A stretch of 64,000 nucleotides of DNA from Curtobacterium sp. MCBD17_013 (GCF_003234565.1 NZ_QKTU01000002.1:372001-436000), one strand, 5' to 3'. Shown: positions 18,407-27,542, counted from the first letter of the stretch. Notes: a model not told the origin generated them from the sequence alone. A program made the numbers and translations.

Positions 18407-20160
18407 TGCACCTCACTCGCTGCGATCAGGCCCTGCGTGAACCCGAGCAGTTCTATCTTGGCCTTGGATCCGACCGGCGGCACCGAGAACAGCACCTGCA
18501 CGCCGTAGGTCGCGCTGATCCCCTTCGTGCTCGACCCGACCTTCGAGAGCGCCTTCACCGCTCCCTCCGTGTTCAGCGTCGCGCCCGACTGGGTCGGGGT
18601 CACCTTCTCGATCTCGTCGAGGCTCGTGGAGACGAGCGCGCCGGCGCCGTTCGTCGCGAGCGCGATGCTCGAGTCGGCCGACGGGACCTCGGACGAGTAC
18701 GCGATCTTCGCGGTCGAGGACAGGCTCTTCGCCTTCTGGTCCTTGTAGGACTTGCCGATCTTCTGGCGGAGCTCGTCGCCCTCGGACGAGAAGACGTCGG
18801 CGTACTCGCTCGCCGTGTCGTTCGCGAGGATGTCCGCGTAGGCGGAGGCCACCTGCCCGGGCGGCAGGGTCAGCAGCTTGACGTCCGGCGAGAGCTGCGC
18901 GGCACCAGTGGTGACGGGCGCGACCGACGGGAGCTTCGCGTCCGCCTCGAGCGAGACGTCGTACTCGACCTTGTACTGCGCCCGCGGCGACGCCTGCACC
19001 AGCGTCAGGGCCTGCGGAGCGACGTCCTTCTGCTGCTGCGATCCCGTCAGCACGACGAACACCGAACGCGGCCAGGTGTCGGTCTGCTGCGGCAGGGCGA
19101 CCGAGATGCCCGACGACGGGATCGTCGGCGGGGCGTCGACGTCGGTGTCGCTCCCCCGGATCGTGTAGTTCGCCTTGCGCAGGTCGAGCGCGGACCCGGT
19201 GAAGCGCTCCGCGGCCGTGGTGGCGTTCCGCGAGCTGTCCGCCTGCGCCGCGACCGCGGCGACGCGCGCCACGATGCGGCGGATCTGCGGGAGCGTCGCC
19301 GCCGTGGGCTCGGCGGCCGCGGCCGGGCCCGCCGTCGCGGTGACGGTCGGCGTCGGCGTCGGCGTACCGGAGGTCCCGTGCGGCCAGTACTCCGACGAAC
19401 ACCCCGCGAGGGCGAGTGTCGTCAGCGCGACGACCGGCGCGACCGCGACCATGCGGCGGCCGCGGCGTGGACGCGGCGGGACCTGCGCGCCCGCGGCGAC
19501 CGCGCGACGGCGCGAGACCCGTGCGCGCGGCGGCCGGGTGCCACCGCTGCGCCGGCGGGGTCCGCGCAGCCGCCGCTGGTGGATGATGGCCCAGATGTAG
19601 AGCGCGATGCCGAGCGCGACGAAGAACCCGCCCGCCGTCATCAGAGGGCCGACGAGTGGTGTGGCGGTGTCCCGCGGCCAGGTGACCGAGAGGTGCGCGG
19701 GGGCCGGGTCCGACCCGTTCGACACGATGACGAGCGCGGTGTCCGCCGGCAGGTCGACGGTGAAGTCGAGGGTGTGCCCCTCGTACTCGCCGTACCAGAG
19801 GTCACTGCCCTTCGGCGACGGGACGTGTCGCTGCGTGCCCGAGACGCGGTCCCGGAGCGATGTGGTCTCGGCGTCGTAGCGGATGGTGTTGTGCCGGGCC
19901 TTCCCGACCCAGGCCATCACGTCGGCGGTGCGCCCGTAGGCCGCGAACGCGGTGCCCGTGCCCCCGGAGACGCGGACGCGCTGGTGGCCCGCGTTCGCGA
20001 TCAGCGTCCGACCCGGGATCACCGTCACCGGAGCGTCGCCCGTCGTGGTCGTCGACGCCACGGTCGAGGAGGGCGGCGCGAACACCGTCCGCTGCCCGAC
20101 CCCGAGGCCGACGAGCACGACGCCGATGACGAAGCTGATGATCGCCAGGACGAAACGCAC
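18403..20160 (-). CDS. Membrane protein fused to a lipoprotein-like domain, function unknown
   Basis: I do not recognise a family. From GTG 20160 (AGGGAGAG upstream) the 585 residues read as two halves. Residues 1-236 have a helix at about 2-22, a soluble domain, a second helix at about 170-193 and an Arg-rich cytoplasmic stretch. Residues 237-585 begin with Met, a hydrophobic run and a perfect lipobox (LAGC, Cys254), then a Thr/Pro linker and a soluble domain. An ATG at 19452 would start a free 349-residue lipoprotein with its lipobox in the normal place. One open frame covers both halves without a stop. The stop overlaps the start of the thioredoxin-TPR gene. Confidence 0.7.
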   Translation of the reverse strand: MRFVLAIISFVIGVVLVGLGVGQRTVFAPPSSTVASTTTTGDAPVTVIPGRTLIANAGHQRVRVSGGTGTAFAAYGRTADVMAWVGKARHNTIRYDAETTSLRDRVSGTQRHVPSPKGSDLWYGEYEGHTLDFTVDLPADTALVIVSNGSDPAPAHLSVTWPRDTATPLVGPLMTAGGFFVALGIALYIWAIIHQRRLRGPRRRSGGTRPPRARVSRRRAVAAGAQVPPRPRRGRRMVAVAPVVALTTLALAGCSSEYWPHGTSGTPTPTPTVTATAGPAAAAEPTAATLPQIRRIVARVAAVAAQADSSRNATTAAERFTGSALDLRKANYTIRGSDTDVDAPPTIPSSGISVALPQQTDTWPRSVFVVLTGSQQQKDVAPQALTLVQASPRAQYKVEYDVSLEADAKLPSVAPVTTGAAQLSPDVKLLTLPPGQVASAYADILANDTASEYADVFSSEGDELRQKIGKSYKDQKAKSLSSTAKIAYSSEVPSADSSIALATNGAGALVSTSLDEIEKVTPTQSGATLNTEGAVKALSKVGSSTKGISATYGVQVLFSVPPVGSKAKIELLGFTQGLIAASEVQ

Positions 20161-20412
20161 GTGTACTCTCCCTCCGCGCCGGGGTGGGTTGCGGCGCGAC
20201 GCCCCCACGACATCGGACGCGGGGTCCCGCTTCGGATGGCGGGCGCCACGCTCCCGGGGGCCGCGCCGGAGCACGCCGCACGGGCGCGCGGAACGACGGT
20301 CCAGGATAGCCAACGAGCCTGGGAGGCGCATCTTCCCGGCGGCCGGTGTGGACCGGCGGACGATGCCCGCATGACCGTCGTGCGCTCCCGCCGTGCTCGC
20401 CGGACCCACCAC

Positions 20413-20418
20413 TACAAT
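20413..20418 (+). promoter_or_regulatory. -10 box upstream of the coiled-coil gene
   Basis: TACAAT, about 47 nt before the GTG at 20465. An AGGAGCGAC ribosome site sits next to the start, so this gene has an ordinary leader. Confidence 0.5.
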
Positions 20419-20464
20419 CGACCCCGGGCGGAGCCGCCTCGACGAGTGACATCAGGAGCGACAC

Positions 20465-22315
20465 GTGGCGTACGACGAAGCAGAGTTCGGTTCGGAGCTC
20501 CGGGGCTACCGGCGGGACGACGTCGATCGCGCACTCGGTGAGCTGCGCCGTGAGCTCATCAAGTCGAACAACGACCGTGCCGAGGCCGCCAAGGAGATCC
20601 GCCTGCTGCAGGCCCGGGTCGACGACCTGCAGTCCGAGCTCGACGAGGCCGGCACGCCGACGTACAGCGGGCTCGGCACCCGGCTCGAGAACACCCTGCG
20701 CGTCGCCGAGGAACAGGCGACCCGCCTCATCAGCCAGGCCGACATCGACGCCGAACGGCTCCGTGCGACGAGCAGGACGGAGGCCGCCCGCCTCGTCGCG
20801 GACGCCCAGCGCGAGGCGACCGACACCCTCGAGGACGCCCGGGCCCGCGCGACGAGCGACGTGGCCCGAGCACGCGCCGAGGCCGCGGACACGATCGAAC
20901 GCGCCCGGTCCGAGGCCGGATTGCTGCTCCAGGACGCCCGGAACGAGGCCTCGGCCACGCGCGGCGCCGCGGTCACCGAAGCCGCCGAGACCCGCTCCGT
21001 CGCCGTCCGCGAGACCGCTGCGCTCCGTGCGCAGGTCGAGCGCGAGGTCGCCGAACTGCGCGAGGTCGCCCAGCGCGAGGCCGCAGCGGCGCGCGAGGCC
21101 GCCGCGGCGCTCGACCGCGAGACCGAACACCGCCGTGGTGTGTTCGAGGCCGAGCACGAGCGACGCACCGCCGAGCTCGAACGCGCGATGCGCGAGGGCC
21201 ACGAGACACTCGACCACGAACTGCGGAGCGGCCGCGAGTCCTGGGCCAGGGAGCTCCAGGCAGGTCGCGACGCCCTGGCGCTCGAGCTCGAGACCGGACG
21301 CGCGCAGCTCGAGGACGAGGTCGCCAGTCGGCTCGAGGCCGTCGACGCGGAACTCGCCAAGCGCCGTGACGACACCGAGGCCGGGCTGGCCGCCGAGCGT
21401 GCGGCGTGGGAGCACGAGGCCGTCCGCGCTCGGACGGACCTCGAGCAGGAGCTCAGCGCGGCCCGTGCCCGGTCGGACCAGGAACTGGCCGCGGCGCGCA
21501 GCGACCTCGACCACGAGATCGAGTCGGCGCGTGCCGCGATCGCGGTCGACACCGAGCAGACGCGCCTCGAGAACGAGCGCCTGGTGGAGGAGACCGCCGA
21601 GCGGATCGCGCGCGAGACCGCCGACCACCAGGCCCGGATCGCGCGGGAGCGGGCCGCTGCGGAGGACGCGGCGGAGCGGGCCGCTGCGGCACACGAGCAC
21701 GAACTCGCCGAGCGCTCGGCACGGGAGCACGCCGCGCTCGACACCGAGATCGGCGAGCGGCGCACCGCCGAGATCGGCGCACTGCTCGCCGAGCGGGACG
21801 CACTCCGCGAGCAGATCGACGTCGCCCGAGCCGACCTGGACCGTGAGGTCGACGAGATGCGCGCCGCCCTCGCCCGCGAGCGCGAGGACGCCCGCGCCGC
21901 CCTCGAGTCCGAGCTCGCCGGTCGCCGCGACGAAGCCGAGCAGGACTACCTGCAGAAGCACCAGGACACCGTCGCGGAGACCCAGAAGTACCTCGACGAG
22001 GCGAACCTGCAGCTCGCCGAGGCCGTCCGACGCGCCCACGACGCCCGAGCGGAGGCCGACCGGCTCGACCGCGAGTCGCAGGACGCCGCTCGCGCGCGCG
22101 AGGACCGCGCGGCCGAGCGTGCGGACGAGACCCTCCGCGACGCCCAGGAGCGCGCCCGCACGCTCGTCGCCGAGGCCGAGGAGCGGACCGCTCGCCTGGT
22201 CGCCGACGCGGAGGACCGCCTCGCCGCCATCCGCATGGAGCGCGAGGCGGTGGCCGGGTACCTCGAGAACCTCCGCGGAGCGCTGACGCACGCGGTCGAG
22301 GTCCAGCGGGACTGA
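20465..22315 (+). CDS. Long Ala/Glu/Arg-rich coiled-coil protein, DivIVA-like N-terminus
   Basis: Almost the whole 616-residue protein is predicted coiled coil, with long runs of Ala, Glu, Arg and Asp and no helix breakers from about residue 70 to the end. The N-terminal 60 residues (FGSELRGYRRDDVDRALGELRREL) look like the DivIVA/GpsB membrane-targeting motif, in which a short GYxxxxVD segment precedes the coil. Such proteins (DivIVA, Scy, FilP families) act as scaffolds or filaments in cell-wall growth and division in actinobacteria. The start is GTG at 20465, preceded by AGGAGCGACAC. It lies between a divergent membrane protein gene and a convergent hydrolase gene. The exact role is unknown. 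Confidence 0.8.
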   Translation: MAYDEAEFGSELRGYRRDDVDRALGELRRELIKSNNDRAEAAKEIRLLQARVDDLQSELDEAGTPTYSGLGTRLENTLRVAEEQATRLISQADIDAERLRATSRTEAARLVADAQREATDTLEDARARATSDVARARAEAADTIERARSEAGLLLQDARNEASATRGAAVTEAAETRSVAVRETAALRAQVEREVAELREVAQREAAAAREAAAALDRETEHRRGVFEAEHERRTAELERAMREGHETLDHELRSGRESWARELQAGRDALALELETGRAQLEDEVASRLEAVDAELAKRRDDTEAGLAAERAAWEHEAVRARTDLEQELSAARARSDQELAAARSDLDHEIESARAAIAVDTEQTRLENERLVEETAERIARETADHQARIARERAAAEDAAERAAAAHEHELAERSAREHAALDTEIGERRTAEIGALLAERDALREQIDVARADLDREVDEMRAALAREREDARAALESELAGRRDEAEQDYLQKHQDTVAETQKYLDEANLQLAEAVRRAHDARAEADRLDRESQDAARAREDRAAERADETLRDAQERARTLVAEAEERTARLVADAEDRLAAIRMEREAVAGYLENLRGALTHAVEVQRD

Positions 22316-22368
22316 GCACGAGCCACGGCAGCGCCGCGCCGGCTCCCTCCGACGGCGGGGCGTCCGCC

Positions 22369-23124
22369 TCAGTCCGCGACCGGCCAGGTGGTCGGCAGCG
22401 GCGCGGATCCCGGCACGACCAGGTCGGCGATGGCGTCGAGCACGACCCGGACGGCCCGCTCCCCCACCCAGAGGTGCTTCGCCCCGGCGACGGGGACGAC
22501 GCGAACGGCCGGCGCGATCGCGAAGCGACGGGCTGCCTCGTCGGGGCGCAAGAAGTCGTCGTGTTCCGGCACGAACGCGACGACGGGGACCTCGAGGTCG
22601 CGCCATCGCGCCAGGACGTCGTCGGTCGTGCGGTGGAGGGGCGGCGACAACAACACCACGCCCGCGACCGCACCGGACCGGACGTGTTCGATGCCGTGCT
22701 GCAGGACGACCTCGGTCCCGAAGGACCACCCGACGAGCCACGGCGCCGGGAGCCCGCGGTCACGGACCTCCGCCACAGCCGCACGGAGGTCGAACCCCTC
22801 GGTGACGCCGTCCCCGAAGGCGCCCTCGGACGTTCCCCGCGGCGACGACACCGAGCGGAAGTTGAAGCGGAGCACCGCGATGGCGGCGAGGGCCGGGAGG
22901 CGCGCGGCGGCTTTCCGGAACACGTGGGAGTCCATGAACCCGCCCGCCGTCGGCAGGGGGTGCAGCGTCACGATCGTCCCGGCGGCGGGCCGTCCCTCCG
23001 GCTCGGCCAGTTCGCCGACGAGCACGAGGTGGTCGTCGGTGACGAGATCGACCTCCGTGCGCAGCGCGGGCAGCACGACGTCGCTCCGGATCTCGGTGAC
23101 GCGGTCGTCCGGGGCCGTACTCAC
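22369..23124 (-). CDS. Alpha/beta hydrolase
   Basis: A 251-residue cytoplasmic alpha/beta-hydrolase of unknown substrate. The nucleophile elbow is GWSFG near residue 130, an acidic residue follows in EHDDF, and the last His is in AGAKHLW; these three could form the catalytic triad. The HPLPTAGGFMDSHVFR segment near residue 55 resembles the family of small-chain hydrolases annotated as dienelactone-hydrolase-like. The ATG overlaps the stop of the zinc-ribbon gene by 4 nt. It is therefore the last gene of a coupled unit with the transglycosylase and the zinc-ribbon protein. Confidence 0.8.
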   Translation of the reverse strand: MSTAPDDRVTEIRSDVVLPALRTEVDLVTDDHLVLVGELAEPEGRPAAGTIVTLHPLPTAGGFMDSHVFRKAAARLPALAAIAVLRFNFRSVSSPRGTSEGAFGDGVTEGFDLRAAVAEVRDRGLPAPWLVGWSFGTEVVLQHGIEHVRSGAVAGVVLLSPPLHRTTDDVLARWRDLEVPVVAFVPEHDDFLRPDEAARRFAIAPAVRVVPVAGAKHLWVGERAVRVVLDAIADLVVPGSAPLPTTWPVAD

Positions 23125-23417
23125 GCGATCCTCCAGCAGTGGACGTGCCAGTGCCGACGACTGGCGAGGTCGGCGGCGTCACCGAGGACGCCGTCCTGCC
23201 GCCACACCACGAGGTGTGCGACACCGGGCTCGATCGTCCCCCCGCACCCCGGACACACGTATGCCTTCTGTGCGGAGGACGCACTGATCGGTTGCACCGT
23301 GAACGTCCTGCCGCGCCGCGACTCGGTGCGCGCCCAACCGGTCAGGAGGCGGTCGAGACCGGACTCCTCATCGGGATCCGCGCGCCCACGTCGCCGGGGC
23401 CGGTTGCTCCGCGGCAC
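23121..23417 (-). CDS. Small zinc-ribbon-like protein
   Basis: A 98-residue basic protein with no recognised function. It has a CPGCGG pair of cysteines in the middle and an HWHVHC cluster at the end, together able to bind one zinc ion. The N-terminus is rich in Arg and Pro. It starts at GTG 23417, 12 nt after the stop of the transglycosylase gene, and its stop overlaps the hydrolase start. The pattern matches conserved short actinobacterial proteins that sit next to this hydrolase, so it is probably a real gene despite its size. Confidence 0.75.
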   Translation of the reverse strand: MPRSNRPRRRGRADPDEESGLDRLLTGWARTESRRGRTFTVQPISASSAQKAYVCPGCGGTIEPGVAHLVVWRQDGVLGDAADLASRRHWHVHCWRIA

Positions 23418-23429
23418 GCCAGGCGCCGA

Positions 23430-24455
23430 TCAATACCAGTTGAAGGCGTTGCTGTGCGCCCAGGCCGCGCACGGCGTCCCGTACGAGCCCTGGATGTACC
23501 CGAGCCCCCACGCGATCTGCGTCGCCGGGTTGGTCTGCCAGTCGGCCCCGACGCTCGCCATCTTGCTGCCCGGCAGCGCCTGCGGGATGCCGTACGCACC
23601 CGAGGGGTTGTACGCGTAGACGTTCCAGCTGGACTCACGGGTCCAGAGCGACACGAGGCAGTTGTACTGGTCCGTGCCCCAGCCCTTGGCGGTGACCTGC
23701 GTCAGCGCGATCGCCTTGGCGCTGCCCGGGTCCGGCGTACCCGCGGCAGGTGCGGCGTCGCTCGCGGTCGACGCGGCGTTCGAAGCGGTCGAAGTCGACG
23801 CTGCTGCGGCGGTCGTCGTCGTGGTCGTCGTCGGCGCGGTCACCTTCGGCGTCACGACCACGGGCTTCGTCACCTGGTAACCGTCGCGCGTGACGACGAC
23901 GTTCTGGTACGTGCCGTGCGCCGTGAACTGCTGCGCGGGCGCCGAGGGCAGCGTCGGCGCGAGGACCGCCGCGGACGCGTACGAGCCGGACAGTGGATTG
24001 ACCAGTGAGCCGCCGACGAACCCGAACACCGCGAAGAACGACAGCGCGGGGATGGTCGCGCGACGACGGAGGAACGCGGTCACGCCGACGGCACGCTCCG
24101 GACGCTTCGGCGGAGCCACCGGAGCGCGCCGCACCCGGACGACGCGGGCGGCGACGTCACGCTGCGCGGTCAGGGCCGACTCGGCGGCGGTCGTCGCGTG
24201 CAGCGCCGCCTCGCCCCGAGCGATGGGTGCCGAGACCCGGTTGTCGGCGACCGAGACCGGCGTCGGCAGCGCGGGAGTGGCCTCCCGGGCCGCCACGCGA
24301 CGGGCCGCGGGCCGCTCGGCGCGAGGCCGCCCGAGGGCTGCCCGACGTTCGCCGATGACGGAGCTGGACCTGCCCTGGTCGACGGTGTCCTGCTGGAAGG
24401 ACTCGTTCTGACGGGGGGTCCGGACGGATCGTGGTTCTGCGGTGTGCCTGCCCAT
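23430..24455 (-). CDS. Membrane-anchored lytic transglycosylase-like protein
   Basis: Probably cleaves peptidoglycan outside the cell. The C-terminal 90 residues form a compact SLT/lysozyme-like domain with RESSW (catalytic Glu) and SGAYGIPQALPGSKM, as in resuscitation-type transglycosylases of actinobacteria. Before it lie a Thr/Ala/Ser-rich linker and one hydrophobic segment at about residues 133-153. The first 130 residues are long, charged and disordered, and would stay in the cytoplasm. The start is ATG 24455, 10 nt after a TACCCT box. The gene leads a unit with the zinc-ribbon and hydrolase genes. A longer upstream start is possible but lacks support. Confidence 0.85.
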   Translation of the reverse strand: MGRHTAEPRSVRTPRQNESFQQDTVDQGRSSSVIGERRAALGRPRAERPAARRVAAREATPALPTPVSVADNRVSAPIARGEAALHATTAAESALTAQRDVAARVVRVRRAPVAPPKRPERAVGVTAFLRRRATIPALSFFAVFGFVGGSLVNPLSGSYASAAVLAPTLPSAPAQQFTAHGTYQNVVVTRDGYQVTKPVVVTPKVTAPTTTTTTTAAAASTSTASNAASTASDAAPAAGTPDPGSAKAIALTQVTAKGWGTDQYNCLVSLWTRESSWNVYAYNPSGAYGIPQALPGSKMASVGADWQTNPATQIAWGLGYIQGSYGTPCAAWAHSNAFNWY

Positions 24456-24465
24456 GAGTCCGTCC

Positions 24466-24471
24466 AGGGTA
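24466..24471 (-). promoter_or_regulatory. -10 box of the lytic transglycosylase gene
   Basis: TACCCT on the minus strand, 10 nt before the ATG at 24455, consistent with a very short leader. Confidence 0.45.
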
Positions 24472-24502
24472 ACGGATGGATCACGGAATGCGAAGCACTG
24501 AC

Positions 24503-25051
24503 TCACCGAACGGCGAGCATGACCTCCACCACGGCGTCGAGCACCGCGTCGACCTGGCCCTCGCGGTACCCACCGTGCTTGGGCCGGAACACCACCGATC
24601 GCACCTCGGTGAGGCTCAGGGGCTTGCCGTCGTGGAAGTACCCGCGCAGTCGGGCGGCGAAGGTGTCCACGTCCTTCGGGTGGTAGCCGACCGTCAGGAA
24701 GCCGACCCGTTGGAACCGCTGGCCGTCCGGGCGGTCGAGGCGCGCCACCACGTCGGACGCCTTGGCGCGGGCCTCGGCGTACCACGCCTTCTGTCCGTGA
24801 CGGCTCAGCTCCGCCTCGCGCTCCCGAGCCGCGAAGGCGTCCTCGAGCCGCTCGAGCGCCGCGTCGACGTGCTGCGTCGAGTACCCGCCCTTGCGCATGC
24901 TGAAGGCGGTCGCGCGGATCTTGTCCGAGGCGACGTGGCCGTCGGCGCCGTCGTCCGTGTAGGCCCGCCGCGCGTCCTCGAGGAACCGGTCGACCTCGTC
25001 GACGTCGTAGCCGAGGGTCGAACGGTCCACGGTCGGGAATGTCGAAGCCAC
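24503..25051 (-). CDS. Protein with two DivIVA-type short repeats
   Basis: A 182-residue cytoplasmic protein with two copies of the short DivIVA/DivI1A repeat. The first is GYDVDEVDRFLEDAR near residue 15 and the second GYHPKDVDTFAARLRGYF near residue 122. Each is followed by a helix and a KGGYSTQHVDAAL- or KHGGYREGQVDAVL-type unit. Such proteins may attach to curved membrane or to DivIVA itself. The GTG start at 25051 follows a CATGAT box by 6 nt, so the mRNA may be leaderless. It lies between cdsA and the transglycosylase gene, and is separated from cdsA by 61 nt on the same strand. Confidence 0.85.
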   Translation of the reverse strand: MASTFPTVDRSTLGYDVDEVDRFLEDARRAYTDDGADGHVASDKIRATAFSMRKGGYSTQHVDAALERLEDAFAAREREAELSRHGQKAWYAEARAKASDVVARLDRPDGQRFQRVGFLTVGYHPKDVDTFAARLRGYFHDGKPLSLTEVRSVVFRPKHGGYREGQVDAVLDAVVEVMLAVR

Positions 25052-25112
25052 GGCGACATCATGCCATCACCGCCCATGCGAGCAGCACCGCGCCGTCGGC
25101 TCGGCTCGCGCC

Positions 25113-26123
25113 TCAGTGCACCACGAGGTACAGGACGTACGCGACCGCCGCCGACGGGAGCACGCTGTCGATGCGGTCGAGCAGGCCACCGTGCCCCGGC
25201 AGGAAGGTCGAGATGTCCTTGATGCCGAGGTCGCGCTTGATCATCGACTCGGTGAGGTCCCCGATGGTCGCCGAGGCCGTGATCGCGACACCGAGGACGA
25301 CGCCGAACCACCAGGGCTCGTCGAGGAGCAGCACGGACACGATCACGCCCGCGATCATGCTGGCCAGCAACGACCCGCCGAAGCCCTCCCACGTCTTCTT
25401 CGGACTGATCCTCGGCGCCATCGGGTGCTTGCCGAACGACAGACCACTCGCGTAGGCGCCCGTGTCGACGGACACCACGACGATGAGGAACGCCATGGTC
25501 CACCACTGGCCGTGTGGCAGCGCGGTGAGGAGCACCGCACATCCGGCGAGCAGTGCGACGTACACCTGGACGAACAGACCCGCCATGAGGTCGAGGACCA
25601 CACTGTTCGCCGCCAGGCGCGGTCGGGTGGCAGCGAGCTCGACCAGGCGCCACACCGTGATGAGCACGATCCCGGCGATGAGTTCGAGGAGCGCGGCGCG
25701 CGGCCCCCCGAAGAAGGCGATCGGGGCGATGGCGACGCCGGTGAGGACACTCGGGATCCGGGGGACGTCACGGCCACCGGCGCGCATGGCCGTCGCGAGC
25801 TCGTAGACCGCGACACCGACCAGGAACGCGCCGACGAGGATGAACAGCGCCTTCCAGATGACGAGGCTGCCGACCATCACCAGGCCGAACACGACTCCGA
25901 TGCCGATCGCCGCGGGCAGGTTGCGTCCGGTGCGCGCGGTCAGCTGTTCGTTCCGGGCCTCGATCTCAGCACGGCGCTGCCGCAGCTGCGTCTCGAAGTC
26001 GGTCCGCGCCGACCGTGCGCGCGCGTCGAGGTCGGCGCGGAGCCGCCGCGCGGTGGAAGTGGGCCGGGTCGCGCGATCGTGTTCGCCCGACTCGGGGCGG
26101 GGGTCCCCCTGCGACTGCTCCAT
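25113..26123 (-). CDS. cdsA: Phosphatidate cytidylyltransferase CdsA
   Basis: Makes CDP-diacylglycerol from phosphatidate and CTP for phospholipid synthesis in the membrane. The 336 residues contain about eight helices. The family signature is at the C-terminus: SPKKTWEGFGGS, then GDLTESMIKRDLGIKD, then DRIDSVLPSA. An N-terminal soluble stretch of about 65 residues, rich in Arg, Glu and Gln, precedes the first helix and is longer than in E. coli CdsA. The ATG overlaps the frr stop by one base (TGATG), so it is translated right after ribosome recycling factor. The order rpsB-tsf-pyrH-frr-cdsA is classic. Confidence 0.95.
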   Translation of the reverse strand: MEQSQGDPRPESGEHDRATRPTSTARRLRADLDARARSARTDFETQLRQRRAEIEARNEQLTARTGRNLPAAIGIGVVFGLVMVGSLVIWKALFILVGAFLVGVAVYELATAMRAGGRDVPRIPSVLTGVAIAPIAFFGGPRAALLELIAGIVLITVWRLVELAATRPRLAANSVVLDLMAGLFVQVYVALLAGCAVLLTALPHGQWWTMAFLIVVVSVDTGAYASGLSFGKHPMAPRISPKKTWEGFGGSLLASMIAGVIVSVLLLDEPWWFGVVLGVAITASATIGDLTESMIKRDLGIKDISTFLPGHGGLLDRIDSVLPSAAVAYVLYLVVH

Positions 26124-26677
26124 CAGACCTCGAGGAGTTCCGCTTCCTTCTTCTTGAGCGCGTCGTCGATCTGGTCGACGTAGCGCTTCGTGAGGGCCTC
26201 GAGCTCCTTGTCGGCGCGCGAGATCTCGTCGTCCGAGATCTCGCCCTTCAGCGCGTCGAGGTCGTCCTTCGCGCGACGGCGGATGTTCCGGATGACCACC
26301 TTGTGGTCCTCGCCCTTGCCCCGGACGATCTTGACGAACTCCTTGCGGCGGTCCTGCGTCAGCTCCGGGATCGTGACCCGGACGATCTCGCCGTCATTCG
26401 ACGGGCTCGCGCCGAGGTTCGGGAACGTCGCGATCGCGCGCTCGATCTCCTTGAGCGCGGTCTTGTCGTACGGCGTGACGATGAGGGTGCGCGCCTCGGG
26501 CGTCTGCAACGACGCGAGCTGCGCGAGCGGCGTCGGCGAACCGTAGTAGTCGACCGGGATCTTCTGGAACAACGCCGCGTTGATGCGGCCGGTGCGGACG
26601 GTCGAGAAGTCGTCCTTGGCCACCTCGACGGCGCGCGTCATCTTCTCGGTCGCCTCGGTCAGGACATCACTGATCAC
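26123..26677 (-). CDS. frr: Ribosome recycling factor
   Basis: Splits the post-termination ribosome together with EF-G. The 184 residues match the usual length and pattern: the [18 protein letters not shown] segment near the start, [10 protein letters not shown], and [14 protein letters not shown]. The start is GTG at 26677, with GAAGGAG about 8 nt upstream. A TAGACT box (26703-26708) suggests a promoter in the gap after pyrH. Confidence 0.97.
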   Translation of the reverse strand: MISDVLTEATEKMTRAVEVAKDDFSTVRTGRINAALFQKIPVDYYGSPTPLAQLASLQTPEARTLIVTPYDKTALKEIERAIATFPNLGASPSNDGEIVRVTIPELTQDRRKEFVKIVRGKGEDHKVVIRNIRRRAKDDLDALKGEISDDEISRADKELEALTKRYVDQIDDALKKKEAELLEV

Positions 26678-26702
26678 GGTCGTTCTCCTTCGGTACGCGT
26701 CG

Positions 26703-26708
26703 AGTCTA
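26703..26708 (-). promoter_or_regulatory. Possible -10 box of frr
   Basis: TAGACT on the minus strand in the 88-nt gap after pyrH. It would give a leader of about 20 nt that carries the frr ribosome site. Confidence 0.4.
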
Positions 26709-26765
26709 GTCGCGCGGGGTCCGTCGACCGTCCGGGAGGCCCCGCGCGCCTCGACCTCGCAGGGC

Positions 26766-27485
26766 TCAGTTGCTGACGACGGTCCCGATGCGTGCGCCGC
26801 GGATGGCGGCGGCGACGTTGCCCTCGCCCTCCATCCCGAACACGTGCATGGGCATGCCGTTGTCCATGCAGAGACTGAAGGCGGTGGCGTCCACGACCTT
26901 GAGCCCGCGGACGAGGGCGTCCTGGTAAGTGACCCGCTCGAGCTTCTCGGCCGACGGGTCCTTCTTGGGGTCCGCCGAGTACACCCCGTCGACACCGTTC
27001 TTCGCGACGAGGACCTCGTTCGCGCCGATCTCGAGCGCACGCTGCGCGGCCACGGTGTCCGTCGAGAAGTACGGCAGCCCCGCGCCGGCACCGAAGATGA
27101 CGACACGGCCCTTCTCGAGGTGCCGCTCCGCCCGGCGCGGGATGTAGGGCTCGGCCACCTGCGTCATCGCGATCGCCGACTGGACCCGCGTCGCGGCACC
27201 CGCCTGCTCGAGGAAGTCCTGGAGCGCCAGCGCGTTCATGACGGTCCCGAGCATGCCCATGTAGTCGGCGCGGCCGCGGTCCATGCCGCTCTGGCTGAGC
27301 TCGGCGCCGCGGAAGAAGTTCCCGCCGCCGACGACCACGGCGATCTCGACGTCGCGTGCTGCTTCGGCGATCTCGCCCGCCAGGCGGCTCACGACCGCGG
27401 GGCTCACACCGAGGGATCCGGCGCCGAACGCCTCTCCCGAGAGCTTCAGGAGGACGCGCCTGCGGCCGGTCTTCTCGTCGGTCAT
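26766..27485 (-). CDS. pyrH: Uridylate kinase
   Basis: Phosphorylates UMP to UDP in pyrimidine synthesis. The 239 residues start at ATG 27485 ([20 protein letters not shown]), the expected PyrH N-terminus. Visible motifs are the [11 protein letters not shown] nucleotide-binding loop near residue 50, the [14 protein letters not shown] region and the [15 protein letters not shown] segment near residue 165. A TAGATT box lies 36 nt before the start. It follows tsf after a strong hairpin, so it may be expressed separately from the ribosomal genes. Confidence 0.97.
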   Translation of the reverse strand: MTDEKTGRRRVLLKLSGEAFGAGSLGVSPAVVSRLAGEIAEAARDVEIAVVVGGGNFFRGAELSQSGMDRGRADYMGMLGTVMNALALQDFLEQAGAATRVQSAIAMTQVAEPYIPRRAERHLEKGRVVIFGAGAGLPYFSTDTVAAQRALEIGANEVLVAKNGVDGVYSADPKKDPSAEKLERVTYQDALVRGLKVVDATAFSLCMDNGMPMHVFGMEGEGNVAAAIRGARIGTVVSN

Positions 27486-27520
27486 CGTTCGGTTCGCCCT
27501 TTCGTCGTCGTGCTGGAGGG

Positions 27521-27526
27521 AATCTA
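27521..27526 (-). promoter_or_regulatory. Possible -10 box of pyrH
   Basis: TAGATT on the minus strand, downstream of the tsf terminator hairpin. It would give a leader of about 30 nt. Confidence 0.4.
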
Positions 27527-27542
27527 TCGGAAGCGGACATGA

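Noticed and set aside
18328..20541. A 737-codon plus-strand frame opposite the membrane/lipoprotein gene
   Set aside because: No motifs, and composition is typical of an antisense shadow.
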